Position numbers and translations under genes: made by a program
Part shown: positions 43,295 through 51,436 of the stretch, piece by piece
Position numbering within the stretch: position 1 is the first letter of the stretch
How the letters are laid out: each line of letters opens with the position of its first letter
Notes under the pieces: generated by a model
Database searches by the model: none
What the model was told of the DNA's origin: nothing
The model's input: only the letters and a program-made list of their open reading frames with translations
Assembly (NCBI RefSeq): GCF_022014595.1
Contig: NZ_CP091740.1
Location: 4,018,200 to 4,082,199 of the forward strand
DNA: 64,000 bases
Direction of reading: 5' to 3'
Source: Solitalea lacus
Lineage (GTDB): Bacteria; Bacteroidota; Bacteroidia; Sphingobacteriales; Sphingobacteriaceae

Positions 43295-44260
43295 ATGTCA
43301 TTATACAGTTCAGAAGTAGAAGCCGTTGAAGCCCTTACCGCATCTTACAAAGAAATACAAGCGGAAGTTTCTAAAGTTATTGTCGGACAGGAAGATGTGA
43401 TTAAATCAGTATTAATTGCCATTTTTAGTAATGGCCATTGCCTGTTGGTTGGAGTGCCTGGTCTGGCTAAAACCTTACTGGTACAAACGGTTTCTAAGGT
43501 TCTTGATCTGAGTAATAACCGTATTCAGTTTACTCCCGATCTGATGCCTTCTGACATTACAGGTTCGGAGATATTAGGAGAGGATCGCAGCTTTAAATTT
43601 ATAAAAGGTCCATTATTTTCAAACATCATTCTGGCTGACGAAATTAACCGTACTCCTCCTAAAACACAGGCTGCCTTACTAGAGGCAATGCAAGAAAGAG
43701 CCGTTACCACCAGTGGCGTAAACCATAAATTGCCAAAGCCTTTTTTTGTATTAGCTACCCAAAACCCCATCGAACAAGAGGGCACCTACCCCCTACCGGA
43801 AGCTCAATTAGATCGCTTTATGTTCAATATTAAACTGGACTATCCAAGTTTTGAGGAAGAGTTGGAAGTGGTAAGAAACACCACATCAAATGTAAAGCCT
43901 GAACTTGAAACGATTCTATCAGCCGAACAGATAGAATATTTTCAACACTTGGTGCGTAACATACCGGTAACAGACAATGTTTTAAGCTATGCAGTAAAAT
44001 TAGCCAACAAAACTCGCCCTGGAACTGTTCACGCTACAGATAAAGTTAACCAATACCTAACCTGGGGAGCAGGACCGCGTGCCTCGCAATTCTTGGTATT
44101 AGGAGCAAAATGTCATGCAGCTATTATGGGCAAATACTCACCCGACATTGAAGATGTACAGGCGATTGCCATTGAAGTGCTGCGTCACCGTATTATTCGC
44201 AATTACAAGGCCGAGGCTGAAGGAGTAAGTGTAGAAACTATTATTAAAAGCTTATTCTAA
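43295..44260 (+). CDS. MoxR-type AAA ATPase
   Basis: This 321-residue AAA ATPase acts as a chaperone, often with a VWA-domain partner. NGHCLLVGVPGLAKTLLVQTVSKVL is Walker A. FSNIILADEINRTPPKTQAALLEAMQERAVTT is Walker B with sensor region. FVLATQNPIEQEGTYPLPEAQLDRFMF is sensor 1 plus arginine finger. The usual partners (DUF58 and VWA genes) are not next to it; the downstream gene is a cold-shock protein. Confidence 0.93.
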   Translation: MSLYSSEVEAVEALTASYKEIQAEVSKVIVGQEDVIKSVLIAIFSNGHCLLVGVPGLAKTLLVQTVSKVLDLSNNRIQFTPDLMPSDITGSEILGEDRSFKFIKGPLFSNIILADEINRTPPKTQAALLEAMQERAVTTSGVNHKLPKPFFVLATQNPIEQEGTYPLPEAQLDRFMFNIKLDYPSFEEELEVVRNTTSNVKPELETILSAEQIEYFQHLVRNIPVTDNVLSYAVKLANKTRPGTVHATDKVNQYLTWGAGPRASQFLVLGAKCHAAIMGKYSPDIEDVQAIAIEVLRHRIIRNYKAEAEGVSVETIIKSLF

Positions 44261-44304
44261 TCTGATATATAAATCATCAAATTCGAATTTTAATTTAAAT
44301 AAAA

Positions 44305-44335
44305 TTGGTTTTGTAAATAATTAACCTAATCTTTG
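44305..44335 (+). promoter_or_regulatory. Possible promoter of the cold-shock gene with a long 5' leader
   Basis: TTG (44305-44307) and AATCTTTG (44328-44335) with 20 bases between. A start near 44341 would give an untranslated leader of about 155 bases, as is usual for cold-shock mRNAs whose leader folding sets translation. Confidence 0.4.
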
Positions 44336-44496
44336 CAAAGCTTTGATACAGAGTAGTAGGCTGTTAAGTAAAAGATTTTATCTTCCTTATCATCAAACTT
44401 CCTAATCAGATCTTTAAAAAAATAACTGTATTGCCTGCTAAGTAAATGGTAAGCAAATACATTTGTCATTAATTTTTAATTTAATATCAAAATAAA

Positions 44497-44688
44497 ATGC
44501 AAACAGGAGTAGTAAAATTCTTTAATTCAACCAAAGGTTTTGGTTTCATTAAGCACGATGATTCAAACAATGAAACATTCGTTCACGTGACCGGCCTTAT
44601 CGACGAAATTAAAGAAAACGACCGTGTTCAATTTGAACTGGAAAGAGGTAAAAAAGGCATGAATGCAGTTAACGTAAAAGTTATCTAA
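44497..44688 (+). CDS. Cold-shock domain protein (CspA family)
   Basis: The 63-residue RNA chaperone has RNP1 (KGFGFI) and RNP2 (TFVHVTGL) in an OB fold. MQTGVVKFFNSTKGFGFIKHDD is near consensus. It binds single-stranded RNA/DNA and melts secondary structure in the cold. It stands as a single gene between a possible promoter and a strong terminator. Several copies usually exist per genome, so no specific number is given. Confidence 0.95.
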   Translation: MQTGVVKFFNSTKGFGFIKHDDSNNETFVHVTGLIDEIKENDRVQFELERGKKGMNAVNVKVI

Positions 44689-44710
44689 TTCATACACGAT
44701 ATTTATTTCG

Positions 44711-44746
44711 AAAGCCCGTAATGCAAATTACGGGCTTTTTATTTTT
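44711..44746 (+). terminator. Terminator of the cold-shock gene
   Basis: AAAGCCCGTAA (44711-44721) pairs perfectly with TTACGGGCTTT (44728-44738), followed by TTATTTTT. Confidence 0.9.
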
Positions 44747-44840
44747 GGGGCAGAATAATATTTATGGTCAAAAAAAAATGCACGCTAAATAATGAAATTA
44801 TTCAATGTGCACTTTCTTAACTATCCAAATCATTTGTTTT

Positions 44841-46739
44841 TTATCGCTCCTTTCGAGGAGTAAATGATTCCTTTTTAGCAGGGGCTATGGTTGCTTTTTT
44901 AGGAGCTGCAGGAAGTACTGATGTTTTCTTTTCTCCTTGCTGAATCTGACGGCCATTCTTCTTTTCTGTTGAATCAACAACCGTCTTAACCGCTACCTTA
45001 CGATAAATATCCTCTTTAGAAACCGGACGCTCTTCAACTCGCCAAATAAACCCTTTAAGCTTGTCTTCCCCCTCAGGTATTTTGTCCAAAGGGTGCAATT
45101 TGCCTTCAATATCTTTTTCCATTTTCACCCTGGCAACTTTATTATTCTTAAATGTTAAGGTCATGTTACTACAAAGGGCTCTATTCATTCCGGTATAAGT
45201 AACAGAGTCCTCCTTTGGGTAATAGATACTTTCGCCATTGCCAATAACATTTAAGCGAGTAAGTTTATTGTCATTGAAGAATCCCACCATGTTTTTACCA
45301 CTTATTTGGTTAAACAAAGTAGAATCTCCTTCCGTACCCACCAGAAAAGCTGAAGCATTCATCTTCATCCGGTCAATCTTTTTATTCTTCAGCTCGATAT
45401 CAATTTGATTGGCTGTTATTTGCGAGCCTTGCGTCCACACAGCCGGCGATTTATAACATCGCATAATTGAATCAGAGTAAGTATAAACCAGCGAATCGGC
45501 TACTGCCTGTAAATCTGATTTATACATGCGAACGTTTTTATAGGCATATAATATCCTATAACGGGTAGTATCTTCTTTAACAACCTTTGTTGTATCTGTT
45601 TTCTTCAGCAAGCTATCCGCTACATTCTTTGCCTCATTCGCCCTTTTCAACGTATCAGTTGTTTTACTAACAGGCTTCATAGGCTCCGTGATCCCTGGTC
45701 CCATCGGAGGCATATCATCATCGGCATTAACTTGCTCCTTTTTCTGAATTTTAGTAACAACAGTGGTATCCTTTGAAATTTCACCATTTTTATTAGACTT
45801 TTGCTTCGGATCAGAAAGTGTTGTTTTCAATGTATCAGCCGTTAAAAAGATGGTATCTTTTTCCTGCACAATGGAGAGCAGTGCCCTTTTAGTTACATAA
45901 GCTATTTCAGATGGCTTGTTATACTGACCATATCCTCCGGTTAAGATCACCTTGTCGGCAGTATCAATAAAGTAAACGTTCTTGACGGCTCTTCCATACC
46001 CAGCTCTCCTGTCGTAATACAACGTATCGCCTTTTAAGGTTTTTGATCCTGATTGATAGAAAGAACGTTCGTTAAACTTTGCCTGATCAGTAGAGGTATT
46101 ATACCAGCCATTTTCGGTATATAAATAATCGTCTTTACCTTTAATATGCGTTGGCCCAAAGAAATTGGCAATACGGTTTTGGGTATTGTACTTTATTGTG
46201 TCACTGGTAATTTCGGTCTGAGGTGTATTAATTTTTACATTGTGTCTAAAAAATGCATCTTTTGAACCGACAAAATAATAACCGGTATTGCTCGTCAATA
46301 CATTTTGCTGGTTGGTAATTTTGCCTGAATTCGGATAGGTTCCTATCCTCGTCGCCATATCGTATTGCAGATATTCAGTGGTAAGCACAGCCTTTCCGTC
46401 CGTCAGCGTTACATTTTCAAAAAGTTCGGCTCTACGGGTATTACCATCGTAAATCAGTCGCTTGGCTGTAACGTTGATAGTATCAGCTTGTAAAATGCGT
46501 ACGTTTCCGAAAGCATTTAACCTGTTTTCCTTTTCAAAGTAATCTGCACTATCACAATACATTAATGCATTTTCGTGTCTAAATCGGCAGTTACCTACAA
46601 AGTGAGAAACTCCTTCCTTAATTCTGAATTCAGCATCATCAGAGTTTTCAATTTGAACGCGTGTAGTTTTCTTTTGTGCAAAATTGTTCGTTGCACAAAA
46701 CAAGAATATAATCAGTAGAAATAATATGCGGAATTTCAT
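44841..46739 (-). CDS. OstA-like (LptA/LptD N-terminal type) protein
   Basis: OstA domains form beta-jellyroll bridges that carry lipopolysaccharide across the periplasm. The 632-residue product has a signal peptide (ending NNFAQ) and repeating OstA-type strands: ALMYCDSADYFEKENRLNAFGNVRILQADTINVTAKRLIYDGNTRRAEL and so on over about 20-330, with more repeats at about 400-560. A charged, low-complexity T/K-rich linker divides them (about 330-390) and another ends the protein. ATG 46739 (MKFRILFLL) is preferred, because a -7 box overlaps the longer start at 46763. It lies divergently from tilS. Confidence 0.82.
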   Translation of the reverse strand: MKFRILFLLIIFLFCATNNFAQKKTTRVQIENSDDAEFRIKEGVSHFVGNCRFRHENALMYCDSADYFEKENRLNAFGNVRILQADTINVTAKRLIYDGNTRRAELFENVTLTDGKAVLTTEYLQYDMATRIGTYPNSGKITNQQNVLTSNTGYYFVGSKDAFFRHNVKINTPQTEITSDTIKYNTQNRIANFFGPTHIKGKDDYLYTENGWYNTSTDQAKFNERSFYQSGSKTLKGDTLYYDRRAGYGRAVKNVYFIDTADKVILTGGYGQYNKPSEIAYVTKRALLSIVQEKDTIFLTADTLKTTLSDPKQKSNKNGEISKDTTVVTKIQKKEQVNADDDMPPMGPGITEPMKPVSKTTDTLKRANEAKNVADSLLKKTDTTKVVKEDTTRYRILYAYKNVRMYKSDLQAVADSLVYTYSDSIMRCYKSPAVWTQGSQITANQIDIELKNKKIDRMKMNASAFLVGTEGDSTLFNQISGKNMVGFFNDNKLTRLNVIGNGESIYYPKEDSVTYTGMNRALCSNMTLTFKNNKVARVKMEKDIEGKLHPLDKIPEGEDKLKGFIWRVEERPVSKEDIYRKVAVKTVVDSTEKKNGRQIQQGEKKTSVLPAAPKKATIAPAKKESFTPRKER

Positions 46740-46744
46740 TAGCA

Positions 46745-46752
46745 CAAAAATA
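46745..46752 (-). promoter_or_regulatory. -7 box (TATTTTTG) of the OstA-like gene
   Basis: Exact TAnnTTTG, ending 5 bases before ATG 46739. It lies inside the longer reading frame, which argues for the shorter start and a leaderless mRNA. Confidence 0.5.
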
Positions 46753-46766
46753 GCTTTTTTCACTTA

Positions 46767-46796
46767 TTTGAACGGACCGAGTTTTTCCTATCCTTG
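46767..46796 (+). promoter_or_regulatory. Promoter of tilS
   Basis: TTTG (46767-46770), an 18-base spacer, and TATCCTTG (46789-46796). It is back-to-back with the OstA-like gene promoter. Confidence 0.5.
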
Positions 46797-46879
46797 CTGA
46801 CCAGGCCAAGCAAAAAAAATTGTTCAAACATTTAAGGGAATATTGCTATTGTTTAAATAATCATGTAGGTTTAGCGCCC

Positions 46880-48190
46880 ATGTATAGGTTGTCTGATTAT
46901 TTACTTCCATTTAAAAACTTTATAAGCACCCAAGGCTTATTTGGTCCTTCCGACAGAGTATTACTTGCCGTTAGTGGTGGCGTAGACTCCGTTGTGATGG
47001 CACGCTTATTTGCAGCGGCGCATTTTAATTTCGGGATTGCACACTGCAATTTTCAGTTGCGTGGAGAAGATGCGGAAGCAGATGCAGCATTCGTTTCAGA
47101 ACTTGCGGCTGAACTGGGTGTTGCTTACCACCAGGTTCGACTCAATACTACTGCTTATGCCGAAGAGAAAAAGGTTTCTGTACAGATGGCAGCCCGTGAT
47201 TTGCGTTATAGCTGGTTGCGTAATATTAAAGAAGAATACGGATATAACTGTATTGCTGTAGGACATCATAAAAATGACACAATTGAAACTGTGTTAATTA
47301 ACCTTTTACGCGGCACCGGACTTGCCGGTTTACATGGAATTTTACCCAAAAGAGATGACATTATTCGCCCTTTGCTATTTCTAACCCGTGAAGAAATTGA
47401 AAAAGTAGCCAATCAAAGTGATGTTCATTTCCGTGAAGATGTCACCAACCGCTCTTCCAAATACTTGCGAAACAAATTACGTAATGAGGTTATTCCCATT
47501 TTAAAAGAAATTAACCCGGATTTAGAACACACCTTTTCACAAACAATTGAATATTTAAAGGAGAGCGAAGATTTAGTCAATCTTTACTTGGAAGAAAAGA
47601 AGGATGAATTATTTCAACATCGTAATAACGAAATATTAATCGGTATTGAAAAACTTAAGCAACAAAAGCACTTAAAAGCTTTATTATTTGGCTTACTAAA
47701 ACCATTTGGCTTTGTGGCCAGCACTGTAACCGAAATAATTGATGCTTTAAATGCTCAACCCGGCAAGCAATTTTATTCTTCAACACATAAAGTATTAAAG
47801 GATAGAACCGAACTAATCCTATCAAAAATAACTACGGAGAGTCAAAAGTATACAATTGATGACTTGTTTACTGCACGAGTTGAGAAGAATAAATCATTTG
47901 GGATACCGTTTAGCAGTGCTATTGGCTGCTTTGATTATGATAAATTAACGCTTCCGCTTGAAGTTCGTAACTGGCAGCATGGCGACAGCTTTGTGCCTCT
48001 TGGCATGAAAACCCACAAAAAACTCAGTGACTTCCTTATTGATTTAAAAATACCCTTAAGTGAGAAAGAAAAAGTGAAGGTCGTTTTATCAGGGCGGGAA
48101 ATTATCTGGGTGGCAGGCTACCGGATTAACGACCGCTATAAAATCACCCCTGAGACTAAAAAAATTTATATTTTGGAGTTCAAAAAATAG
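46880..48190 (+). CDS. tilS: tRNA(Ile)-lysidine synthase TilS
   Basis: TilS modifies C34 of the AUA-reading tRNA-Ile to lysidine, an essential step. The PP-loop SGGVDSVVMARLF is near residues 30-42. Further motifs are HCNFQLRGEDAEADAAFV and CIAVGHHKNDTIETVLINLLRGTGLAGL. The C-terminal TilS domains (about 240-436) end in REIIWVAGYRINDRYKIT. The reading frame is open to a TTG at 46820, but MYRLSDYLL at ATG 46880 is the more likely start (436 residues). The gene has its own promoter and is followed directly by a small membrane-protein gene. Confidence 0.95.
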   Translation: MYRLSDYLLPFKNFISTQGLFGPSDRVLLAVSGGVDSVVMARLFAAAHFNFGIAHCNFQLRGEDAEADAAFVSELAAELGVAYHQVRLNTTAYAEEKKVSVQMAARDLRYSWLRNIKEEYGYNCIAVGHHKNDTIETVLINLLRGTGLAGLHGILPKRDDIIRPLLFLTREEIEKVANQSDVHFREDVTNRSSKYLRNKLRNEVIPILKEINPDLEHTFSQTIEYLKESEDLVNLYLEEKKDELFQHRNNEILIGIEKLKQQKHLKALLFGLLKPFGFVASTVTEIIDALNAQPGKQFYSSTHKVLKDRTELILSKITTESQKYTIDDLFTARVEKNKSFGIPFSSAIGCFDYDKLTLPLEVRNWQHGDSFVPLGMKTHKKLSDFLIDLKIPLSEKEKVKVVLSGREIIWVAGYRINDRYKITPETKKIYILEFKK

Positions 48191-48202
48191 GTGTTTATTG
48201 GC

Positions 48203-48685
48203 ATGAAAGAAAAACCAATCTTCGTAGAAAAACAATATTTGGGACTAAATCGTAATTGGCTGCTTACCAGACTTGTACTTGCCATTTTCTGCTTCATTAT
48301 TTACTCCATTGAAGAAAACCGAGACAGAAACGCTGATTTATTATTAGTAGTAGGAGTTTCAATTTTAGTAATTTCCAGCTTGCTAACTTTTATCATTCAT
48401 TATAAAACATCTATTTACGATAAATCACTTGTACTGGATGGCTTTTGGACGACCAGTAGGGTTAAAATTGACTTTGGCAGTATTAAAACTGTTGAAAAAA
48501 CACCTTACAGTAATTTTTTAATGAACAACCCGGTTTACAATCTGCATAAAAAAGGCACCATTCGTTTTTATACACGTGGTAAATATGCCATTAAATTAAC
48601 TGACAACGATGGCCTTATCTATGTAATTGGAAGCCAGCATCCTGATGAAATAGTTCGGCTGATTGCAGAAAGAATAAGATTATAG
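48203..48685 (+). CDS. Two-helix membrane protein with PH-like domain
   Basis: This 160-residue protein has two membrane helices (about 18-36 and 45-65), then a beta-rich segment (VLDGFWTTSRVKIDFGSIKTVEKTPYSNFLMN...GTIRFYTRGKYAIKLTDNDGLIYVIGSQHPDEIVRLI) that looks like a bacterial PH fold. ATG 48203 is chosen over the GTG at 48191 that touches the tilS stop. Function unknown. It resembles in plan, not closely in sequence, the protein at 23448-23960. Confidence 0.7.
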   Translation: MKEKPIFVEKQYLGLNRNWLLTRLVLAIFCFIIYSIEENRDRNADLLLVVGVSILVISSLLTFIIHYKTSIYDKSLVLDGFWTTSRVKIDFGSIKTVEKTPYSNFLMNNPVYNLHKKGTIRFYTRGKYAIKLTDNDGLIYVIGSQHPDEIVRLIAERIRL

Positions 48686-48694
48686 GCACTGACT

Positions 48695-48740
48695 ATGATC
48701 CATTTCCACATCAGTTAACTGTGGATCATTAAATCTTTTT
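48695..48740 (+). terminator. Possible terminator after the tilS operon
   Basis: ATGATCCA (48695-48702) pairs with TGGATCAT (48722-48729), with an alternative inner CCACA/TGTGG pairing, then a short T-run (48736-48740) just before the UbiA gene. Confidence 0.5.
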
Positions 48741-48745
48741 ACCCT

Positions 48746-49618
48746 ATGTCCCTTAAAAACACTATTAAGCTCCTTCGCTTTCCTTTCTCATTCTTTTTAA
48801 TGCCTGTCTTTTTACTTGCATTAAGCCAAGCAAAGCTTATTAATTGGAAAGGGACTATTTTATCCTTCTTAATACTTCATCTATTTATCTACCCTGCAAG
48901 CAATGGATACAACAGCTTTATGGATAAGGATGAAGGAAGCATTGGCGGCCTGAAACATCCTCCCAAGCCAACCCAACAACTTTTTTATGGTTCACTGATC
49001 CTTGATAGTACAGGCCTTCTGCTTTCATTTCTTATTTCTCCTGTGTTCTCTGTTTGTGTTTTACTCTACATTCTGGCTTCACGAGCGTACAGTTACAAAG
49101 GCATTCGGTTAAAGAAATATCCTTACCTGGGCTTTTTGACAGTTGTTATCTTTCAAGGTGGATTTTCTTATCTAATGGCCTATATTGCAGTTACTCATAT
49201 TGAAATTTCGCATATAATAACCACTGAACTTGTGGCTTTAATTGCCTGCAGCACATTAATTGCAGGAGTATATCCCCTTACACAAGTGTATCAGCACGAA
49301 GAGGACATTAAACATGGCGACATCACCATCAGTTATAAACTAGGCTTTAGAGGAACCTTTATTTTTAGCGCTATCCAATTTATTATTACAAATATTCTGT
49401 TTTTCATTTACTTCAACTCGGCACAAAAATTAAATAACTTCATAATCCTGCAATTATTTTTTATTCCGGTTGCAATTTATTTCGTAAGTTGGATAGTGAA
49501 GGTTTGGAACAACCCTTGCAAGGCAGACTTTGAGCATACCATGAAAATGAACCTGACTGCCTCAGTGTGTATGAATGGCTGCTTTATTATTTTAAGCATA
49601 CTAAATCACTTCTTATGA
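48746..49618 (+). CDS. UbiA-family prenyltransferase
   Basis: These membrane enzymes attach an isoprenoid chain to an aromatic acceptor. The 290-residue protein has about eight or nine membrane helices. The first Asp-rich motif reads NGYNSFMDKDEGSIGG (about 53-68), and the second YQHEEDIKHGDITISYKLG (about 188-206), as the family requires. The stop codon overlaps the start of the type III PKS gene (ATGA), so the two are translationally coupled. It is the first gene of a four-gene cluster. Prenylation of the polyketide product is a reasonable inference, not shown. Confidence 0.85.
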   Translation: MSLKNTIKLLRFPFSFFLMPVFLLALSQAKLINWKGTILSFLILHLFIYPASNGYNSFMDKDEGSIGGLKHPPKPTQQLFYGSLILDSTGLLLSFLISPVFSVCVLLYILASRAYSYKGIRLKKYPYLGFLTVVIFQGGFSYLMAYIAVTHIEISHIITTELVALIACSTLIAGVYPLTQVYQHEEDIKHGDITISYKLGFRGTFIFSAIQFIITNILFFIYFNSAQKLNNFIILQLFFIPVAIYFVSWIVKVWNNPCKADFEHTMKMNLTASVCMNGCFIILSILNHFL

Positions 49619-50715
49619 GCATTGTAATTTCAATTGGCACATCAAATCCGGCTTTTAAACACAAACAAGAAGACATTTTGCAGTACATGGTTGATTTACT
49701 GCAACCATCAATGGACGAGCGAAAACTGCTCAGCATCTTATACCAACGGAGTGGAATAAAGCATCGATATTCTGTTTTACCTGAATTTTCAGAACGATAT
49801 GCCAGTCACCATACTTCATTTTTCGATAATGTAGAAGAAGATGCTTCACTGGAGTCTCGAATGAAAATTTACCATAAACATGCCGGTAAATTAGGCCTCG
49901 AATCTGCAACAAAATGCCTGAACGGACGGATAAGTCCACAAGAAATTACACACCTAATAACAGTTAGCTGTACGGGATTATCTGCACCGGGCTTAGACAT
50001 TGAGTTAATGGAACAATTTGGCTTAAACCCAACGATTTATCGTACCTCTGTCAATTTTATGGGCTGCTATGCAGCTTTACATGCATTAAAACAAGCTGAT
50101 TTAATTTGTAAAGCCGACAAGAATGCAAAAGTATTAATTGTTTCAGTTGAAGTTTGCACCATCCATTTTCAACCCAAAATCGACATGGATAATTTAACCG
50201 CCAATCTGTTATTTGCCGATGGGGCAGCCTCTGCGTTGGTTTGTTCGGATGAAATTGCAAATGAGAAAAACTGGAAGGGAATGAAAATAAAAAACAGTTA
50301 TTCTGAGGTTCATTACAACGGAAAAAAAGACATGGCTTGGCAATTGTCTTCTAATGGTTTTTTAATGACCCTTAGCAACTATATCCCGGACTTGGTTGAA
50401 AAAGGCATAAAGAACTTGGTTAACCAAACCTTAAATCTAAGTAACAAAGCAGCCTCAGAAATAAAACATTGGGCCATTCATCCAGGCGGCAAGCGTATTC
50501 TTGAAGTAATTCAAAAGGAACTTGCTCTTGCAACCAGCGACCTTTCATCTGCATTCTCAGTGTTGGAAAATTATGGCAACATGTCCTCTCCCACTGTTCT
50601 GTATGTTTTAAAGGATATTTTAGACAACAAACTTGATATCACCAATGAAGAACTGGTTTTTGCAGCAGGTTTCGGACCAGGCTTAACAATGGAAAGCATG
50701 TTGTTATCTAGTTAG
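49615..50715 (+). CDS. Type III polyketide synthase (chalcone/stilbene synthase family)
   Basis: This 366-residue homodimeric enzyme extends an acyl starter with malonyl-CoA. The triad is complete: C151 in NFMGCYAALHAL, H289 in HWAIHPGGKRILEVI, N322 in LENYGNMSSPTVLYVL; GFGPGLTMESM is the C-terminal loop. The true ATG is at 49615 (MSIVISIGTSNPAF), overlapping the UbiA stop; the frame is open further upstream. Bacterial relatives make alkylresorcinols or alkylpyrones from fatty acyl-CoA, which would fit the methyltransferase and flavin genes that follow. Confidence 0.92.
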   Translation: MSIVISIGTSNPAFKHKQEDILQYMVDLLQPSMDERKLLSILYQRSGIKHRYSVLPEFSERYASHHTSFFDNVEEDASLESRMKIYHKHAGKLGLESATKCLNGRISPQEITHLITVSCTGLSAPGLDIELMEQFGLNPTIYRTSVNFMGCYAALHALKQADLICKADKNAKVLIVSVEVCTIHFQPKIDMDNLTANLLFADGAASALVCSDEIANEKNWKGMKIKNSYSEVHYNGKKDMAWQLSSNGFLMTLSNYIPDLVEKGIKNLVNQTLNLSNKAASEIKHWAIHPGGKRILEVIQKELALATSDLSSAFSVLENYGNMSSPTVLYVLKDILDNKLDITNEELVFAAGFGPGLTMESMLLSS

Positions 50716-50728
50716 CTTACACAAATAA

Positions 50729-51436
50729 ATGCAATTAAACGTACGTTCATACCGTAAGGAATTGCTTGACAGCGGTAATATTCCGTACCATGACCTTGCT
50801 AAAAATTTAAATGAACTTGAAACCATCAACCGTTTTTTAGGAGGGCATTCTATTACCATAAAAGGCCTAAAAAAACTTATTACCAGTAAGGAACCAATAA
50901 CAATTCTTGACCTTGGAAGCGGTGGAGGCGATACGTTACGGGCTATAGCACTTTGGGCTCGCAGCAACAAAGTCGCTGTAAAACTTATCGGCGTTGATCT
51001 AAAAAATGAATGTATTCATTTTGCAGAAAAAAGAAGCATACAGTACCCGGAGATCTCCTTTATACAGTCTGATTTCCGGGATATTGAACTTTTCAATATT
51101 CAACCTGATATTATAATTTCATCATTATTTTGCCATCACCTTACTAATGAGGAAATTATTGATCTTCTAAAATGGATGCTCAAAACTGCCCGTATAGGAT
51201 TTGTCATTAATGACCTTCATCGGCATTACATGGCATATAAAAGTATAGCGTTGATAACTGCATTATTTTCAAAATCATATTTGGTAAAAAATGATGCTAA
51301 ACTATCTGTAGCCCGTGGTTTTTTGAAAAATGAATGGAAGCAATTATTGGCATTGGCCGGAGTTGGAAAACGGCATTTATCATGGAGATGGGCTTTTAGG
51401 CATTTAATTGTGGTAAAAAACAATGATAAAAACTGA
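50729..51436 (+). CDS. SAM-dependent methyltransferase (type III PKS cluster)
   Basis: This 235-residue class I methyltransferase has motif I ILDLGSGGGDTLRAIALWA (about 53-71) and the acidic motif II LIGVDLKNECIHFA. IISSLFCHHLTNEEI matches post-motif segments of O-methyltransferases acting on phenols and quinones. It begins 13 bases after the PKS stop and overlaps the next gene by 14 bases. By position it should methylate the PKS product; the srsB gene of the Streptomyces phenolic-lipid cluster is a parallel from general knowledge. Confidence 0.85.
   Translation: MQLNVRSYRKELLDSGNIPYHDLAKNLNELETINRFLGGHSITIKGLKKLITSKEPITILDLGSGGGDTLRAIALWARSNKVAVKLIGVDLKNECIHFAEKRSIQYPEISFIQSDFRDIELFNIQPDIIISSLFCHHLTNEEIIDLLKWMLKTARIGFVINDLHRHYMAYKSIALITALFSKSYLVKNDAKLSVARGFLKNEWKQLLALAGVGKRHLSWRWAFRHLIVVKNNDKN

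Noticed and set aside
49567-49614. Upstream extension of the type III PKS frame to an ATG at 49567
   Set aside because: The extra 16 codons lie inside the UbiA gene; the ATG at 49615 overlaps the UbiA stop as ATGA and gives the standard family N-terminus.
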